Positions 55,150-64,000 of a DNA stretch of 64,000 bases are shown in pieces. The notes under the pieces are model-generated. The model made no database searches and had not been told where the DNA came from. It saw nothing but the letters and a program-made list of their open reading frames with translations. The position numbers and the translations under genes are program-made. Position 1 is the stretch's first letter; the number at the start of each line of letters is the position of its first letter. This DNA comes from Treponema parvum (lineage in GTDB: Bacteria > Spirochaetota > Spirochaetia > Treponematales > Treponemataceae), in assembly GCF_017893945.1 (NCBI RefSeq), contig NZ_CP054257.1:2108001-2172000 (forward strand), written 5' to 3'.

Positions 55150-58100
55150 ATGCAAAGTACACTGATTGACAATTCCGAACATTTGAAATTGGTTAATACA
55201 CTGAAAGAATTGATTAAACTATCCGACATCACACACATCGACATTGCAACCGGTTACTGGGATATTCTGGGAACACGGCTTATAACGGAGGAGCTGCGCG
55301 CATTTTTGGAACGCTCGCCGGATACGCACGTGCGCCTTCTGATCGGGAAAGACCCGTATCTTTTTGCACAGTATAATGCAGATCCGAAATATAAAGGCGC
55401 AGAGTATCCGCAGGATTTTATCAGAACCGACCTTGCCGATTTAAAGGTAAAAGAAGAATACATTCCTGCTGTTCGGTTACTGCTGGACTTTTGCAAGGAG
55501 CAGCATGAGGGACAGAAAGACCCTAAAATAGAAATACGCATTTTCCGCGGTATGGGCGACGATAGCAGACAACAATTTTTTCATTCAAAGTGCTATATCT
55601 TTTACGGGGAAGGAAAGGCTTTCGGCATTATCGGCAGCAGCAACTTTACAGGAAAAGGGTTACAAGAAAATTCCGAACTGAATTATTTGGAGACGGTGCC
55701 CCAGATTATCACTGCAAAACCGGATGGAATAAACCGGTCGAAAGGGCATATCTCATGGTTCAATGAAAAATGGGCTTTAGCTTCGGATTGGACAAAAGCG
55801 TTTTTGGAAGAGGTTTTAAAACCCTCCGCATTGGGAGAAAAAGCGGCATTTCTATCAAAGTCTGGAACCGAGAATTTTATTATGCTTTCTCCCGATGAAA
55901 TATATATAAAATTTCTTATCGATCAATTCGCAGAAGTTGTTGATTTGGATGGGAAAATTACATCAAATGATTACATGCCGCATGATCCCGATTTTAAAAA
56001 ATTGATTTACCAGCAAGAAGCCGTCAACCAGGGGCTTGCCATTATGAAGCGGCACGGCGGTTTTATCCTTGCCGACGTAGTCGGTCTTGGAAAGACTTTT
56101 ACCGCATTGATGATTGTAAAGCGGCATTTATTGGAAACCGGATTTAAGACCCCCATTTTGATTATCTGTCCGCCGGCGATTAAACAAAGCTGGAGCGATT
56201 CAATCGAATACTTCGATAAAAACGAAGTCTCTAATAAAAAAATAAAACCGCGTATCATTCTTACGACAATCGGTTGTCTTGAAGATGCAAACGAAAATAG
56301 TGAATATGTTGCTGAAGACGATTTTAATGAAACCTTTAAAAAGGCCAATTACAGTATGATAGTTGTAGATGAAAGTCATCGATTCAGAAATAACAAAACA
56401 ATTATGTATCAAAAACTCGATGATTTAATCGGTTCCATAGCTCCCCAGCCTTATGTAATTCTCCTTTCGGCAACTCCGCAAAACAATAAACCCTATGATT
56501 TAAAAAACCAGATTTATTTATTTCAACGAGAACATAATAATTCAACTTTACAAAATCTCGGAAAACATGAAAATAAACTTGAAAATTATTTTGCCGAAAA
56601 ACAACGGAATTATGAAGAATACATCAAGAAAGATAAGCGAATAAACGGTAAAAAGGTTCCGAAAACAAAAGAGGAAGCGGCAAAAGATAAAGCGAATCTC
56701 ATTGCAGACAATGAAGATATACGAAAACGTATCGTTGAGCCGTTAATAATAAGACGTACGAGAACGGATATTGAAAAATATTATAACGACGATATGAAAG
56801 CACAGGGCTTGTGTTTTCCGAAAATAAAAGATCCTGTTGCAATCCCTTACGAAATGAAAGGAGATCTTGCCGGACTTTTTAACAATACGATAAATATTAT
56901 TGCACCGCAAGTAAGCAAAATAGAGGCCGATGAAGATGGAAATCCTGTCATTGATTTCGGCACAACTGAAGGCAAAGACGGACTCGGCTATTACCGATAT
57001 AGAGCTATCGAATTTCTTATAAGTGAAGAAAACCGTAGACAGCATGAAGTAAACAACTTAACGGTAGAAGATACGTCCCAACGCCTTGCACAATTAATGG
57101 AACTACATCTTGTTAAACGGCTAGAGAGCAGTCAGGCAGCCTTTAAGGAATCACTGCATAATCTTCGCCGCTATACTGAAAATATGATCAATATGTGGAA
57201 TGAAAATCGTATTTTTATCTGCCCAGATTTGGATGTAAATAAAGAATTAAATGATTCATCTATTAAAAAAAACGGAAGTTTTGCCGCCTGTCTGGACATA
57301 ATTGCAAACAAAGCAAAAAAAGCTAATAAAAAAAAGTCCGATTCTGAAAATATCGGAGCGAATCGCGAATACAAAAAAAACGATTTTGATAAAAACTATA
57401 TCGAATTGCTGCAAAACGACTTGCGTTTAATCAATAATCTATGTGATCAATGGGACAAGCAAACGGATGATCCGAAAATTGAAACATTTATACGAAAATT
57501 TGATAGTTTGTTTTTTGATAAAGCAAAAAATCCTTTTCAAAAACTTATCGTTTTTACGGAATGTATTGCCACCCAGAAAACGCTTGTTCAAAAATTAGAA
57601 AACTGTGCGAGTGAATTCAACATCCTTTCAATTACTGCGGAAAACAGAGATCTTATGAAAGATACTGTCGCAGCAAATTTTGATACAAATTATAAAGGCA
57701 AAAAGCGCGATGACTATCAAATCCTTATTACTACCGATGTCCTTTCCGAAGGGGTAAACTTACACCGTTCAAATTCCATTTTAAATTATGACTCACCGTG
57801 GAATGCAACGCGCCTTATGCAGCGACTTGGACGTATAAACCGAATCGGCACGAAAGCCGAAGAAATATGGAACTATAATTTTTATCCTTCGACATTGGGC
57901 GATAATCAGATTAATCTTAAAAACAGAACATATATAAAACTTCAAGCTTTTCATGAATTATTCGGAGAAGACTCTCAAATTTACTCAACCGAAGAAGAAA
58001 TTAAACATTTCGATAAAGTGGACAGGGAAGAAGCGAATACTGCCGAAACACCGATCATGCCGTTTATTGCGGAACTTCGTAAATTTAAAAAACAAAAGGA

Positions 58101-58707
58101 AGCGGAATACAATCGTCTTGCAGGTATTACACAAAAAGCCATCTCTACAACTCATAGCGGCACAAAACAGTTTTTTGCAAGCCTCCACGAAATGAACAAA
58201 AACGGTGAAGGATACAATTCTTTTTTATTTATTGTGAATAAAGAAAATGAAACGGTAACAAAAGTAGGACAGTTGGAATTTTTTGAAACATTAAAACCGC
58301 TCATAACATCTGAGGCACAATCCACCGCAATAGCGCCTGCTGCAATAACAGCGTGTCAGGAAGCGGTTATGGAATGCTACAACAAAGACAAACAAACCGC
58401 CGCATTGACCGTTAGAGGAAGAAAAACGAAACACGCAAAAGAGATAAACCAAGCACGGGCTAAAATACAAGCATTATACACACACGTTAATTCTGAAAAA
58501 TTGCGCGATATGCTCAATGCCATTTCCGATGCGCTCATACACCATAATGTTACAGTAGCAAAACAAGTTTTAAAAACGGATTTTGAAGCTAATGCGTTAT
58601 TTGATAACAAAGATTCCATCATTACAGCGCTTTATCAATTGGCACGTCAAAATAAACCTGCAACCGATACACATACTGAGTTATCAATAGCACTTATTAC
58701 AGAATAA
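55150..58707 (+). CDS. PLD-nuclease/SNF2-helicase fusion (restriction-type effector)
   Basis: The 1185-residue protein has an N-terminal phospholipase-D-like nuclease domain with HSKCYIFYGEG and GSSN (HxK near residue 142, GSxN near 162). A SNF2-type superfamily 2 translocase follows: Walker A DVVGLGKT near 308, DESH near 405, SAT in LLSATPQNN near 440, and motif VI QRLGRINRIG near 890. About 230 residues of charged tail remain. PLD domains of this type act as dimeric metal-independent nucleases. Together with the downstream adenine methylase it should cut unmethylated invading DNA after translocation (inference). The start has an AAGG site. Confidence 0.88.
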   Translation: MQSTLIDNSEHLKLVNTLKELIKLSDITHIDIATGYWDILGTRLITEELRAFLERSPDTHVRLLIGKDPYLFAQYNADPKYKGAEYPQDFIRTDLADLKVKEEYIPAVRLLLDFCKEQHEGQKDPKIEIRIFRGMGDDSRQQFFHSKCYIFYGEGKAFGIIGSSNFTGKGLQENSELNYLETVPQIITAKPDGINRSKGHISWFNEKWALASDWTKAFLEEVLKPSALGEKAAFLSKSGTENFIMLSPDEIYIKFLIDQFAEVVDLDGKITSNDYMPHDPDFKKLIYQQEAVNQGLAIMKRHGGFILADVVGLGKTFTALMIVKRHLLETGFKTPILIICPPAIKQSWSDSIEYFDKNEVSNKKIKPRIILTTIGCLEDANENSEYVAEDDFNETFKKANYSMIVVDESHRFRNNKTIMYQKLDDLIGSIAPQPYVILLSATPQNNKPYDLKNQIYLFQREHNNSTLQNLGKHENKLENYFAEKQRNYEEYIKKDKRINGKKVPKTKEEAAKDKANLIADNEDIRKRIVEPLIIRRTRTDIEKYYNDDMKAQGLCFPKIKDPVAIPYEMKGDLAGLFNNTINIIAPQVSKIEADEDGNPVIDFGTTEGKDGLGYYRYRAIEFLISEENRRQHEVNNLTVEDTSQRLAQLMELHLVKRLESSQAAFKESLHNLRRYTENMINMWNENRIFICPDLDVNKELNDSSIKKNGSFAACLDIIANKAKKANKKKSDSENIGANREYKKNDFDKNYIELLQNDLRLINNLCDQWDKQTDDPKIETFIRKFDSLFFDKAKNPFQKLIVFTECIATQKTLVQKLENCASEFNILSITAENRDLMKDTVAANFDTNYKGKKRDDYQILITTDVLSEGVNLHRSNSILNYDSPWNATRLMQRLGRINRIGTKAEEIWNYNFYPSTLGDNQINLKNRTYIKLQAFHELFGEDSQIYSTEEEIKHFDKVDREEANTAETPIMPFIAELRKFKKQKEAEYNRLAGITQKAISTTHSGTKQFFASLHEMNKNGEGYNSFLFIVNKENETVTKVGQLEFFETLKPLITSEAQSTAIAPAAITACQEAVMECYNKDKQTAALTVRGRKTKHAKEINQARAKIQALYTHVNSEKLRDMLNAISDALIHHNVTVAKQVLKTDFEANALFDNKDSIITALYQLARQNKPATDTHTELSIALITE

Positions 58708-58723
58708 AGAGAGAAGAACCGGT

Positions 58724-59740
58724 ATGACAGAACAAACAGATGAAATAATTATTTATAATACTGAAGACGGTAAAACCAATGTAAAATTATATGCGCAAGA
58801 TGGAATGATATGGATGAATCAACAGCAAATTGCTTTACTTTTTGAAAGTTCCAAACAAAATATCAGCTTACATATTGCAAATATTTTTAAAGATAAAGAA
58901 CTCGATGAAAAAGCAGTTGTCAAGGATTACTTGACAACTGCTTCCGATGGGAAAAATTATAAAATCACTTATTATGCACTTCCCATGATTTTAGCTATCG
59001 GATTCAGAGTCCACAGTAAACGAGGAACTCAATTTAGAATTTGGGCAAATCAGAATTTAACCGAATTTTTACATAAGGGTTTTGTAATGGACGATGAGCG
59101 TCTAAAAAATCCGGATGGGCGGCCTGATTATTTTGATGAACTATTAGAACGTATTCGCGATATACGGGCTTCCGAAAAACGGTTTTATCAAAAAGTTCGA
59201 GATTTATTTGCCCTTTCTTCGGATTATGACAGCTCTGATAAAGCAACTCAAATTTTTTTTGCATCAACGCAAAACAAACTCATTTATGCAGTTACACATA
59301 AAACTGCGGCCGAGCTTATATTAAGCCGTGCAGACAGTTCAAAACCCAATATGGCATTAACGAGTTGGAAAGGCCGTATAGTTAGAAAACAGGATATCTA
59401 TATTTCAAAAAATTACCTTACAAAAGACGAGCTTGATATATTAAATCGAATTGTCATTATTTTCTTAGAGACGGCTGAATTACGTGCAAAAATGCATAAA
59501 GATTTGACAATGCATTATTGGAAAGATAACTTCGATAAGATTTTGATTGAGAATGGCTTTTCACTCTTAAATGATAAAGGCGCTCATTCTCATCAGCAAA
59601 TGGAAAAGAAAGTCGAAGCCGTATATCTTGAATTTGATGCCAAACGTAAAGCTTTTTATGCTGCGGAAGCAGATAAAGCGGATGAGCTTGAATTAAAGGC
59701 TCTGGAGAATCTGGAAAAAAAACTAAAAGCAAAGAAATAA
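58724..59740 (+). CDS. RhuM-family protein
   Basis: The 338-residue protein matches the virulence RhuM family: DGMIWMNQQQIALLFESSKQNISLHIANIF, YYALPMILAIGFRVHSKRGTQFRIWANQ, and RADSSKPNMALTSWKG. It begins with a helix-turn-helix-like part and ends in a Lys/Glu-rich coiled coil. The family has no proven biochemical role but recurs inside restriction-modification loci. Here it lies 16 nt after the helicase and 19 nt before the methylase, so it is made with them. Confidence 0.88.
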   Translation: MTEQTDEIIIYNTEDGKTNVKLYAQDGMIWMNQQQIALLFESSKQNISLHIANIFKDKELDEKAVVKDYLTTASDGKNYKITYYALPMILAIGFRVHSKRGTQFRIWANQNLTEFLHKGFVMDDERLKNPDGRPDYFDELLERIRDIRASEKRFYQKVRDLFALSSDYDSSDKATQIFFASTQNKLIYAVTHKTAAELILSRADSSKPNMALTSWKGRIVRKQDIYISKNYLTKDELDILNRIVIIFLETAELRAKMHKDLTMHYWKDNFDKILIENGFSLLNDKGAHSHQQMEKKVEAVYLEFDAKRKAFYAAEADKADELELKALENLEKKLKAKK

Positions 59741-59759
59741 CATTGCTAAGGAGCACACC

Positions 59760-62700
59760 ATGGCAGACTTTCGTACCATTTTTGAACAAGCCTATCCCGG
59801 GAAAGATAAGATATATGAAGAGATCATTGTCCCTATTTTTACAAAAGCAAGGGATTTACGAAAAACGGCACCGCTTGCATTGGCAGAAACCGATAAAAAA
59901 ATCATTTCGCAGGCAGTAATCATAGCGCAGGTTACAGGGACGTTTCCCATAACATTTGCCGATGTAGAAGTACAGTCGTCAGTACACCTCAAACGCAACC
60001 GTGTCAGCATTCAGAATTGTATCCGCAAAATTATGGAAGATAATACTTCTGCGCTTATCTTTTTTCATTTCGCTGATAATCAGGATGAATGGAGAGTAAG
60101 TTTTGCATATCGTGCCGACACAATAAAAACAAGTACCAGTGCAAAGCGATATACCTATCTTTGCGGGATAGCACATCCCTGCCGTACTATTGCAGAGCGC
60201 TTTCATCGTTTAGCAAAACAAGCCGATGCTGCTGATATAACAGCCGCAGATATGCTGGAAGCATTCAGTGTAGAGGCGCTGAGTAAGGAGTTTTTTGCCG
60301 AGTATAAGGTTTTCTATGAAGATTTTGTGCAGTATATCACAGGCAAACGTTATATCAAAGCAAAAGGGAAATTGGGGTATGAAAATAAAACGATAGCTGG
60401 AACAAAAGCACATACGAAAATTTTTGCAAACTTCAAAAAACTCAGCGAAGGAGATGAACAAAAGGCAGAAAAGAAAGTCCGCGATTATATTAAAAAGATG
60501 ATGGGGCGGCTCGTATTTATTCAGTTTTTGCAGAAAAAAGGATGGCTTGGCTGTTCGGACGATAATTGGAATGACGGCGATCGGGACTATTTGCAGCACC
60601 TTTTTGAACAATCGAATACGGAACAACAAGAAAATTTCCTTTCTGCCGTGCTTAATCCGCTCTTTTTCGGTATGTTGAATACCAATCCCGAAGATCGAAC
60701 GCAGCATTTTAAGCAAAAAGGCTGGGATGTAACGCTTCTTGATCTCTTTGGCAAAGTACCGTATTTGAACGGCGGGCTCTTTGAAGAGGATACGGAAGAC
60801 ATCGTACCCGTTGTATTTCCGGCTGTATTGTTCGGTAATCCCAAGCAAAAAGAAACAGGGAGAACTTTTCGTGCTACAAAGAATTCCGATTATCCGTATG
60901 ATGCAAGCTGCGGTCTTTTGGATTTTTTTGCCCGTTATAATTTCACCATTGACGAAACGGATCCTGAAGATCGGGAAGTCGGAGTTGATCCTGAAATGCT
61001 CGGGAAAATTTTTGAAAACCTTCTGGAAGATAACAAAGATAAAGGCGCCTTTTATACTCCTAAAGAAATTGTACAATATATGTGCCGCGAAAGCCTGATC
61101 GCATACCTTGGCGAAGAAACACGGGATGAATCTGCAATGCGTGATTTTGTTTTAAAACACGAAATCGCTAAGATAAAGGATAAAAATGCGGTATTGTCGG
61201 CACTTAAAACAGTGAAAATTTGCGACCCGGCAGTCGGATCGGGGGCATTCCCGATGGGTATGCTGAATGAGCTTTTTGCGTGCAGAATGCTGCTGGAAGG
61301 AGATAGTACCAACGAAGAAAATCGATCACGAATTAAAAAAGAAATTGTGCGCGAAAATATTTATGGTGTTGATATTGAAAAAGGTGCCGTCGATATTGCT
61401 CGTTTACGTTTTTGGCTTGCAATTATCGTTGACGAAAAAACGCCTATTCCACTCCCTAACCTTGATTATAAAATTATGCAAGGAAATAGCTTACTGGAAA
61501 GTTATGAGGATGAAGATCTGAGTAATCTTACGCGGAAAAGCGGAGAGCTTTTTGACAGTGAAGAAATGATTAAGGAACTTGTAGACGCTATTAATGGATA
61601 CTATATTCCGAAAGATAATATTGCTAAATCTAAAATTCGGAAACAAATAAAAGAAAAAGTGATCCTACTTCTAAGAGAACGACAGCTTCCACCCCAAATA
61701 ATTAAAGCACTTGAAGGAATCGATCTGCATAAAAATAATAAGTTCTTTTTATGGCATACTTGGTTCAGCGATGTGTTTAACCGACCCTCAAAACAAGGCT
61801 TTGATATTGTGATTGGGAACCCGCCGTATATCCAATTGCAAGATGATAATGGCAAACTGGCAAAAATATATAAACCGATGAAGTTTAATACTTTTAATAG
61901 CATGGGCGATATTTATCAGCTTTTTTATGAAACAGGTATTAAGCTGCTGAGAAAAAGCGGGCACCTTTGCTATATCACCTCAAATAAATGGATGCGGGCA
62001 GGGTATGGAGAAAGCAGTCGTAAATATTTTGCAGAATATACTCAACCCAAAATTCTTGTTGATTTAGCCGGTGAAAAAGTTTTTGAAAATGCAACCGTTG
62101 ATGTAAATATTCTACTGTTGCAAAAGGCTGCGTATACGAAAAATACCTGTGCTTTGCGGGGCGGATTGGATTGTTTAGAAAATAGGAGCGATTTTGATGA
62201 TCTAGAAAATACGACCGTAAATATCAGATTTCCTCACAACGCCTCATGGGTTATTTTAAGTCCAATAGAACAAAGAATAAAAGAGAAAATTGAAAAAGTT
62301 GGAGTACCATTAAAAGATTGGGATATCCAAATCAATTATGGAATAAAAACAGGATGCAATGAAGCTTTTATTATAGACAAAGCAAAAAGAGACGAACTTA
62401 TAAGACAATCGCTTAATTCTGTCGATATTATACGCCCGATATTAAGAGGCAAGGATATTAAAAAATATGGGTATAGTTTTGCTGAATTATATCTTTTATT
62501 TATCCCATGGCATTTTCCACTTCATAATAACAAAGACATAGTAGGAGCTTCGCAAGAAGCAGAAAAAATTTTTCAACAAGAATACCCTGCGATTTATGAT
62601 CATTTATTACAATATAAAACACAACTTTCCAACCGTAATAAGGCAGAAACCGGTATACGATATGAGTGGTATGCTTTACAAAGATTTGGTTCAAATTATA

Positions 62701-63110
62701 TGGACGATTTTAATAAGCAGAAAGTAGTTTGGAAAAGAGTCGGTTCTATTTTACGTTTTGCCTTTGATGATAAAAAGCTTGCTGTATTGGATAGTACATG
62801 TTTTGCAGCTGGAAATTATGCAAAATATTTAACCGGTATATTAAATTCAAATATGGGTAAATATATGTTACAAGAATCTCCAACTACAGGAACCGGTGAT
62901 TTATTAATTAGTGTACAAGCGATTGAGCCTTTAAAAATACCTATCCCGAATATGACAACTAAAAAATTAATAGAAGATAAAGTTGATAAAATTCTGCAAT
63001 ATAATACAGATTGCGATATAGATATAAATCCAGATATTTATTCTATGTATGCATTATCAAATGAAGAAATTACATTCATTGAAACTTTCTTAACGGCACC
63101 CACAAAATAA
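59760..63110 (+). CDS. Eco57I-like DNA adenine methylase (type IIG-like) with TaqI-type recognition domain
   Basis: The 1116-residue protein has an N-terminal region of about 250 residues of the type IIG/Eco57I group (RNRVSIQN, WRVSFAYR, YTYLCGIAHPCRTIAERF). A gamma-class N6-adenine methylase core follows: FYTPKEIVQYM, motif I DPAVGSGAF near residue 489 and catalytic NPPY near 687. The C-terminal TaqI-C-like target recognition domain starts near residue 834 (RIKEKIEKVGVPLKDWDI) and ends in a helical dimer or clamp region. It methylates a specific site to mark self DNA. AAGGAG lies before the ATG. A nuclease function of the N terminus is possible but not proven. Confidence 0.9.
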   Translation: MADFRTIFEQAYPGKDKIYEEIIVPIFTKARDLRKTAPLALAETDKKIISQAVIIAQVTGTFPITFADVEVQSSVHLKRNRVSIQNCIRKIMEDNTSALIFFHFADNQDEWRVSFAYRADTIKTSTSAKRYTYLCGIAHPCRTIAERFHRLAKQADAADITAADMLEAFSVEALSKEFFAEYKVFYEDFVQYITGKRYIKAKGKLGYENKTIAGTKAHTKIFANFKKLSEGDEQKAEKKVRDYIKKMMGRLVFIQFLQKKGWLGCSDDNWNDGDRDYLQHLFEQSNTEQQENFLSAVLNPLFFGMLNTNPEDRTQHFKQKGWDVTLLDLFGKVPYLNGGLFEEDTEDIVPVVFPAVLFGNPKQKETGRTFRATKNSDYPYDASCGLLDFFARYNFTIDETDPEDREVGVDPEMLGKIFENLLEDNKDKGAFYTPKEIVQYMCRESLIAYLGEETRDESAMRDFVLKHEIAKIKDKNAVLSALKTVKICDPAVGSGAFPMGMLNELFACRMLLEGDSTNEENRSRIKKEIVRENIYGVDIEKGAVDIARLRFWLAIIVDEKTPIPLPNLDYKIMQGNSLLESYEDEDLSNLTRKSGELFDSEEMIKELVDAINGYYIPKDNIAKSKIRKQIKEKVILLLRERQLPPQIIKALEGIDLHKNNKFFLWHTWFSDVFNRPSKQGFDIVIGNPPYIQLQDDNGKLAKIYKPMKFNTFNSMGDIYQLFYETGIKLLRKSGHLCYITSNKWMRAGYGESSRKYFAEYTQPKILVDLAGEKVFENATVDVNILLLQKAAYTKNTCALRGGLDCLENRSDFDDLENTTVNIRFPHNASWVILSPIEQRIKEKIEKVGVPLKDWDIQINYGIKTGCNEAFIIDKAKRDELIRQSLNSVDIIRPILRGKDIKKYGYSFAELYLLFIPWHFPLHNNKDIVGASQEAEKIFQQEYPAIYDHLLQYKTQLSNRNKAETGIRYEWYALQRFGSNYMDDFNKQKVVWKRVGSILRFAFDDKKLAVLDSTCFAAGNYAKYLTGILNSNMGKYMLQESPTTGTGDLLISVQAIEPLKIPIPNMTTKKLIEDKVDKILQYNTDCDIDINPDIYSMYALSNEEITFIETFLTAPTK

Positions 63111-63123
63111 TAGGTATATCTTT

Positions 63124-63158
63124 TTTTAGCAAATGATTTATAAAATCATTTGCTAAAA
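63124..63158. terminator. Bidirectional terminator between convergent methylase modules
   Basis: A 16-bp perfect stem pairs TTTTAGCAAATGATTT (63124-63139) with 63143-63158 across a 3-nt loop. T runs occur on both strands, so it can end transcripts from either side. Confidence 0.75.
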
Positions 63159-63162
63159 GTAA

Positions 63163-64000
63163 TTAATTGCTATTTTCGATAAAATCACATTCATCATTAG
63201 TTAGACCATAAAGTTCATAAATTTTATGGTCAATTTTCTGTGATAGTTCTGTAATATTTTTAGATTCCAAAACTTCATCAACAAGAGTTTTTATCTGTAT
63301 ATTTTCTTTAATGCAGGGGAAATCTTCAAAAAATGTATGTTTCATTCTTACACCGCTTTCTCCCAGAAGCCCTCCACCATAGAAATATTTAATTGCAAAA
63401 AAGAAAAGTTTACTGTTTAAGATACCTACTAAAAACTTAATAGCCTTGCCGGTTATAATTCTGCCAGTATCGTTACAAAAAAATTCCCCTTTGGTATCAA
63501 GCATAAATTGTCCTTCTTGTACAATTTCTTGAAAGATAATCTTTGGTTTAGAAAAATCGTCCCAATAAGCTATACTGTCTTGCAGTTCAAACCATTTATT
63601 ATGAGTTTTTTTTCTGCTCCCTTTATTTCCCGATTGTTCTAGGCGCCTTTTACCCCAGCAATCTGTTCCATACTTTGATAAATGTTCATTGTCTGTTTTC
63701 CCAAAATTCAATAAATAATTTTTTATAGCCGGATAGTCATCAATATTATATTTCTTACTAGGGAAAGTAGCGATTAAATACAACTCTGCAAAATCGTAGC
63801 TATAGCGCTTTATATCTCTGCCGCGAAGAATCGGGCGTATAATATTGACACTTTTAGGACATTTTTTTATAAGTTCATCACGCTTTTCCTTGCTTATGAT
63901 AAATGCATCGTTACAGCCGGTTAAAATACCTCTATATATTTTTATATCCCAATTTTTAAGAGGTGTTCCAGCTGCTTCAATTTTCCGTTTAATTCGCTGT
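63163..64000 (-). CDS. Convergent TaqI-type recognition domain of a second methylase or silent specificity cassette (partial)
   Basis: The minus-strand frame is open from the stop at 63163 to the window edge, so its start is not seen; the first internal ATG is at 63783. From the edge it reads RIKRKIEAAGTPLKNWDIKI, then TGCNDAFIISKEKRDELI and SVNIIRPILRGRDIKRY, closely parallel to the main methylase at about 62275-62465. After AELYL the sequence differs: the recognition core (WGKRRLEQSGNKGSRKKTHN region) is unlike that of the main gene. The end again has a similar helical tail (KIYELYGLTNDECDFIE). It is either a second complete methylase or an inverted alternative specificity module. Confidence 0.8.
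   Translation of the reverse strand, partial: QRIKRKIEAAGTPLKNWDIKIYRGILTGCNDAFIISKEKRDELIKKCPKSVNIIRPILRGRDIKRYSYDFAELYLIATFPSKKYNIDDYPAIKNYLLNFGKTDNEHLSKYGTDCWGKRRLEQSGNKGSRKKTHNKWFELQDSIAYWDDFSKPKIIFQEIVQEGQFMLDTKGEFFCNDTGRIITGKAIKFLVGILNSKLFFFAIKYFYGGGLLGESGVRMKHTFFEDFPCIKENIQIKTLVDEVLESKNITELSQKIDHKIYELYGLTNDECDFIENSN

Overview
The window looks like chromosomal DNA of a treponeme-type spirochaete. The clues are a GroEL gene without an adjacent groES, a GldA/GldF/GldG-like ABC cluster followed by a DUF4340 protein, many lipoproteins with loose spirochaetal lipoboxes, a CHASE2-cyclase/M48/SH3 gene cluster, and housekeeping genes (pth, mazG, queH, clpP) scattered among repeat-rich intergenic regions. 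I cannot fix the species from sequence alone. No rRNA, tRNA or CRISPR array was recognised.

Layout. 0.1-9.6 kb: a D-galactonate dehydratase, a methyltransferase, a HAD phosphatase, groL, a NYN-LOTUS protein, a GH114-like protein, bacteriohemerythrin, a rhodanese lipoprotein and a metallo-beta-lactamase-like lipoprotein. 9.6-16.5 kb: an Rrf2 regulator, a small lipoprotein, a tandem 146-bp repeat and the Gld-like ABC operon. 16.7-19.3 kb: an ArsR-type repressor with a textbook operator, followed by a Cd/Zn/Pb P-type ATPase. 19.4-24.8 kb: pth, mazG, a vapBC pair and a UvrA2-type ABC ATPase, with a decayed scrap of a uvrA-like gene beside a repeat. 25-28.7 kb: a FIST protein, an aldehyde dehydrogenase and an IclR regulator. 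28.9-34.4 kb: a minus-strand operon matching the Shango anti-phage system (TerB protein, BrxD-like ATPase, Lhr-like helicase), headed by a MmcQ/YjbR-like gene. 34.5-42.5 kb: queH, clpP, a GNAT enzyme, an RNA-binding protein, a glyoxalase-II-like hydrolase, a phosphoesterase, a lipoprotein and a Na/Pi transporter. 42.6-49.8 kb: a minus-strand sugar uptake locus (membrane AraC regulator, binding protein, two permeases, parallel beta-helix enzyme). 50-53.4 kb: CHASE2 adenylate cyclase, M48 protease and SH3 protein. 54.5 kb to the end: an AT-rich plus-strand defence-type operon.

The most notable region is 54.5-64 kb. It encodes an unknown 222-residue protein, a PLD-nuclease/SNF2-helicase fusion, a RhuM-family protein and a large Eco57I-like DNA adenine methylase with a TaqI-type C-terminal recognition domain. 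Immediately downstream, separated by a strong bidirectional hairpin and in the opposite orientation, is a second reading frame. It repeats the conserved linker of that recognition domain, carries a different target-recognition core and runs off the window. This layout suggests an alternative specificity module or an inverted second methylase.

The intergenic DNA is unusual. Multi-hairpin elements recur whose stem sequences differ between copies while the architecture is kept. A 101-bp repeat is present twice, once forming the 3' end of queH. Several genes have a -10 box only 5-8 nt before the start codon and no Shine-Dalgarno sequence, which suggests leaderless transcripts.
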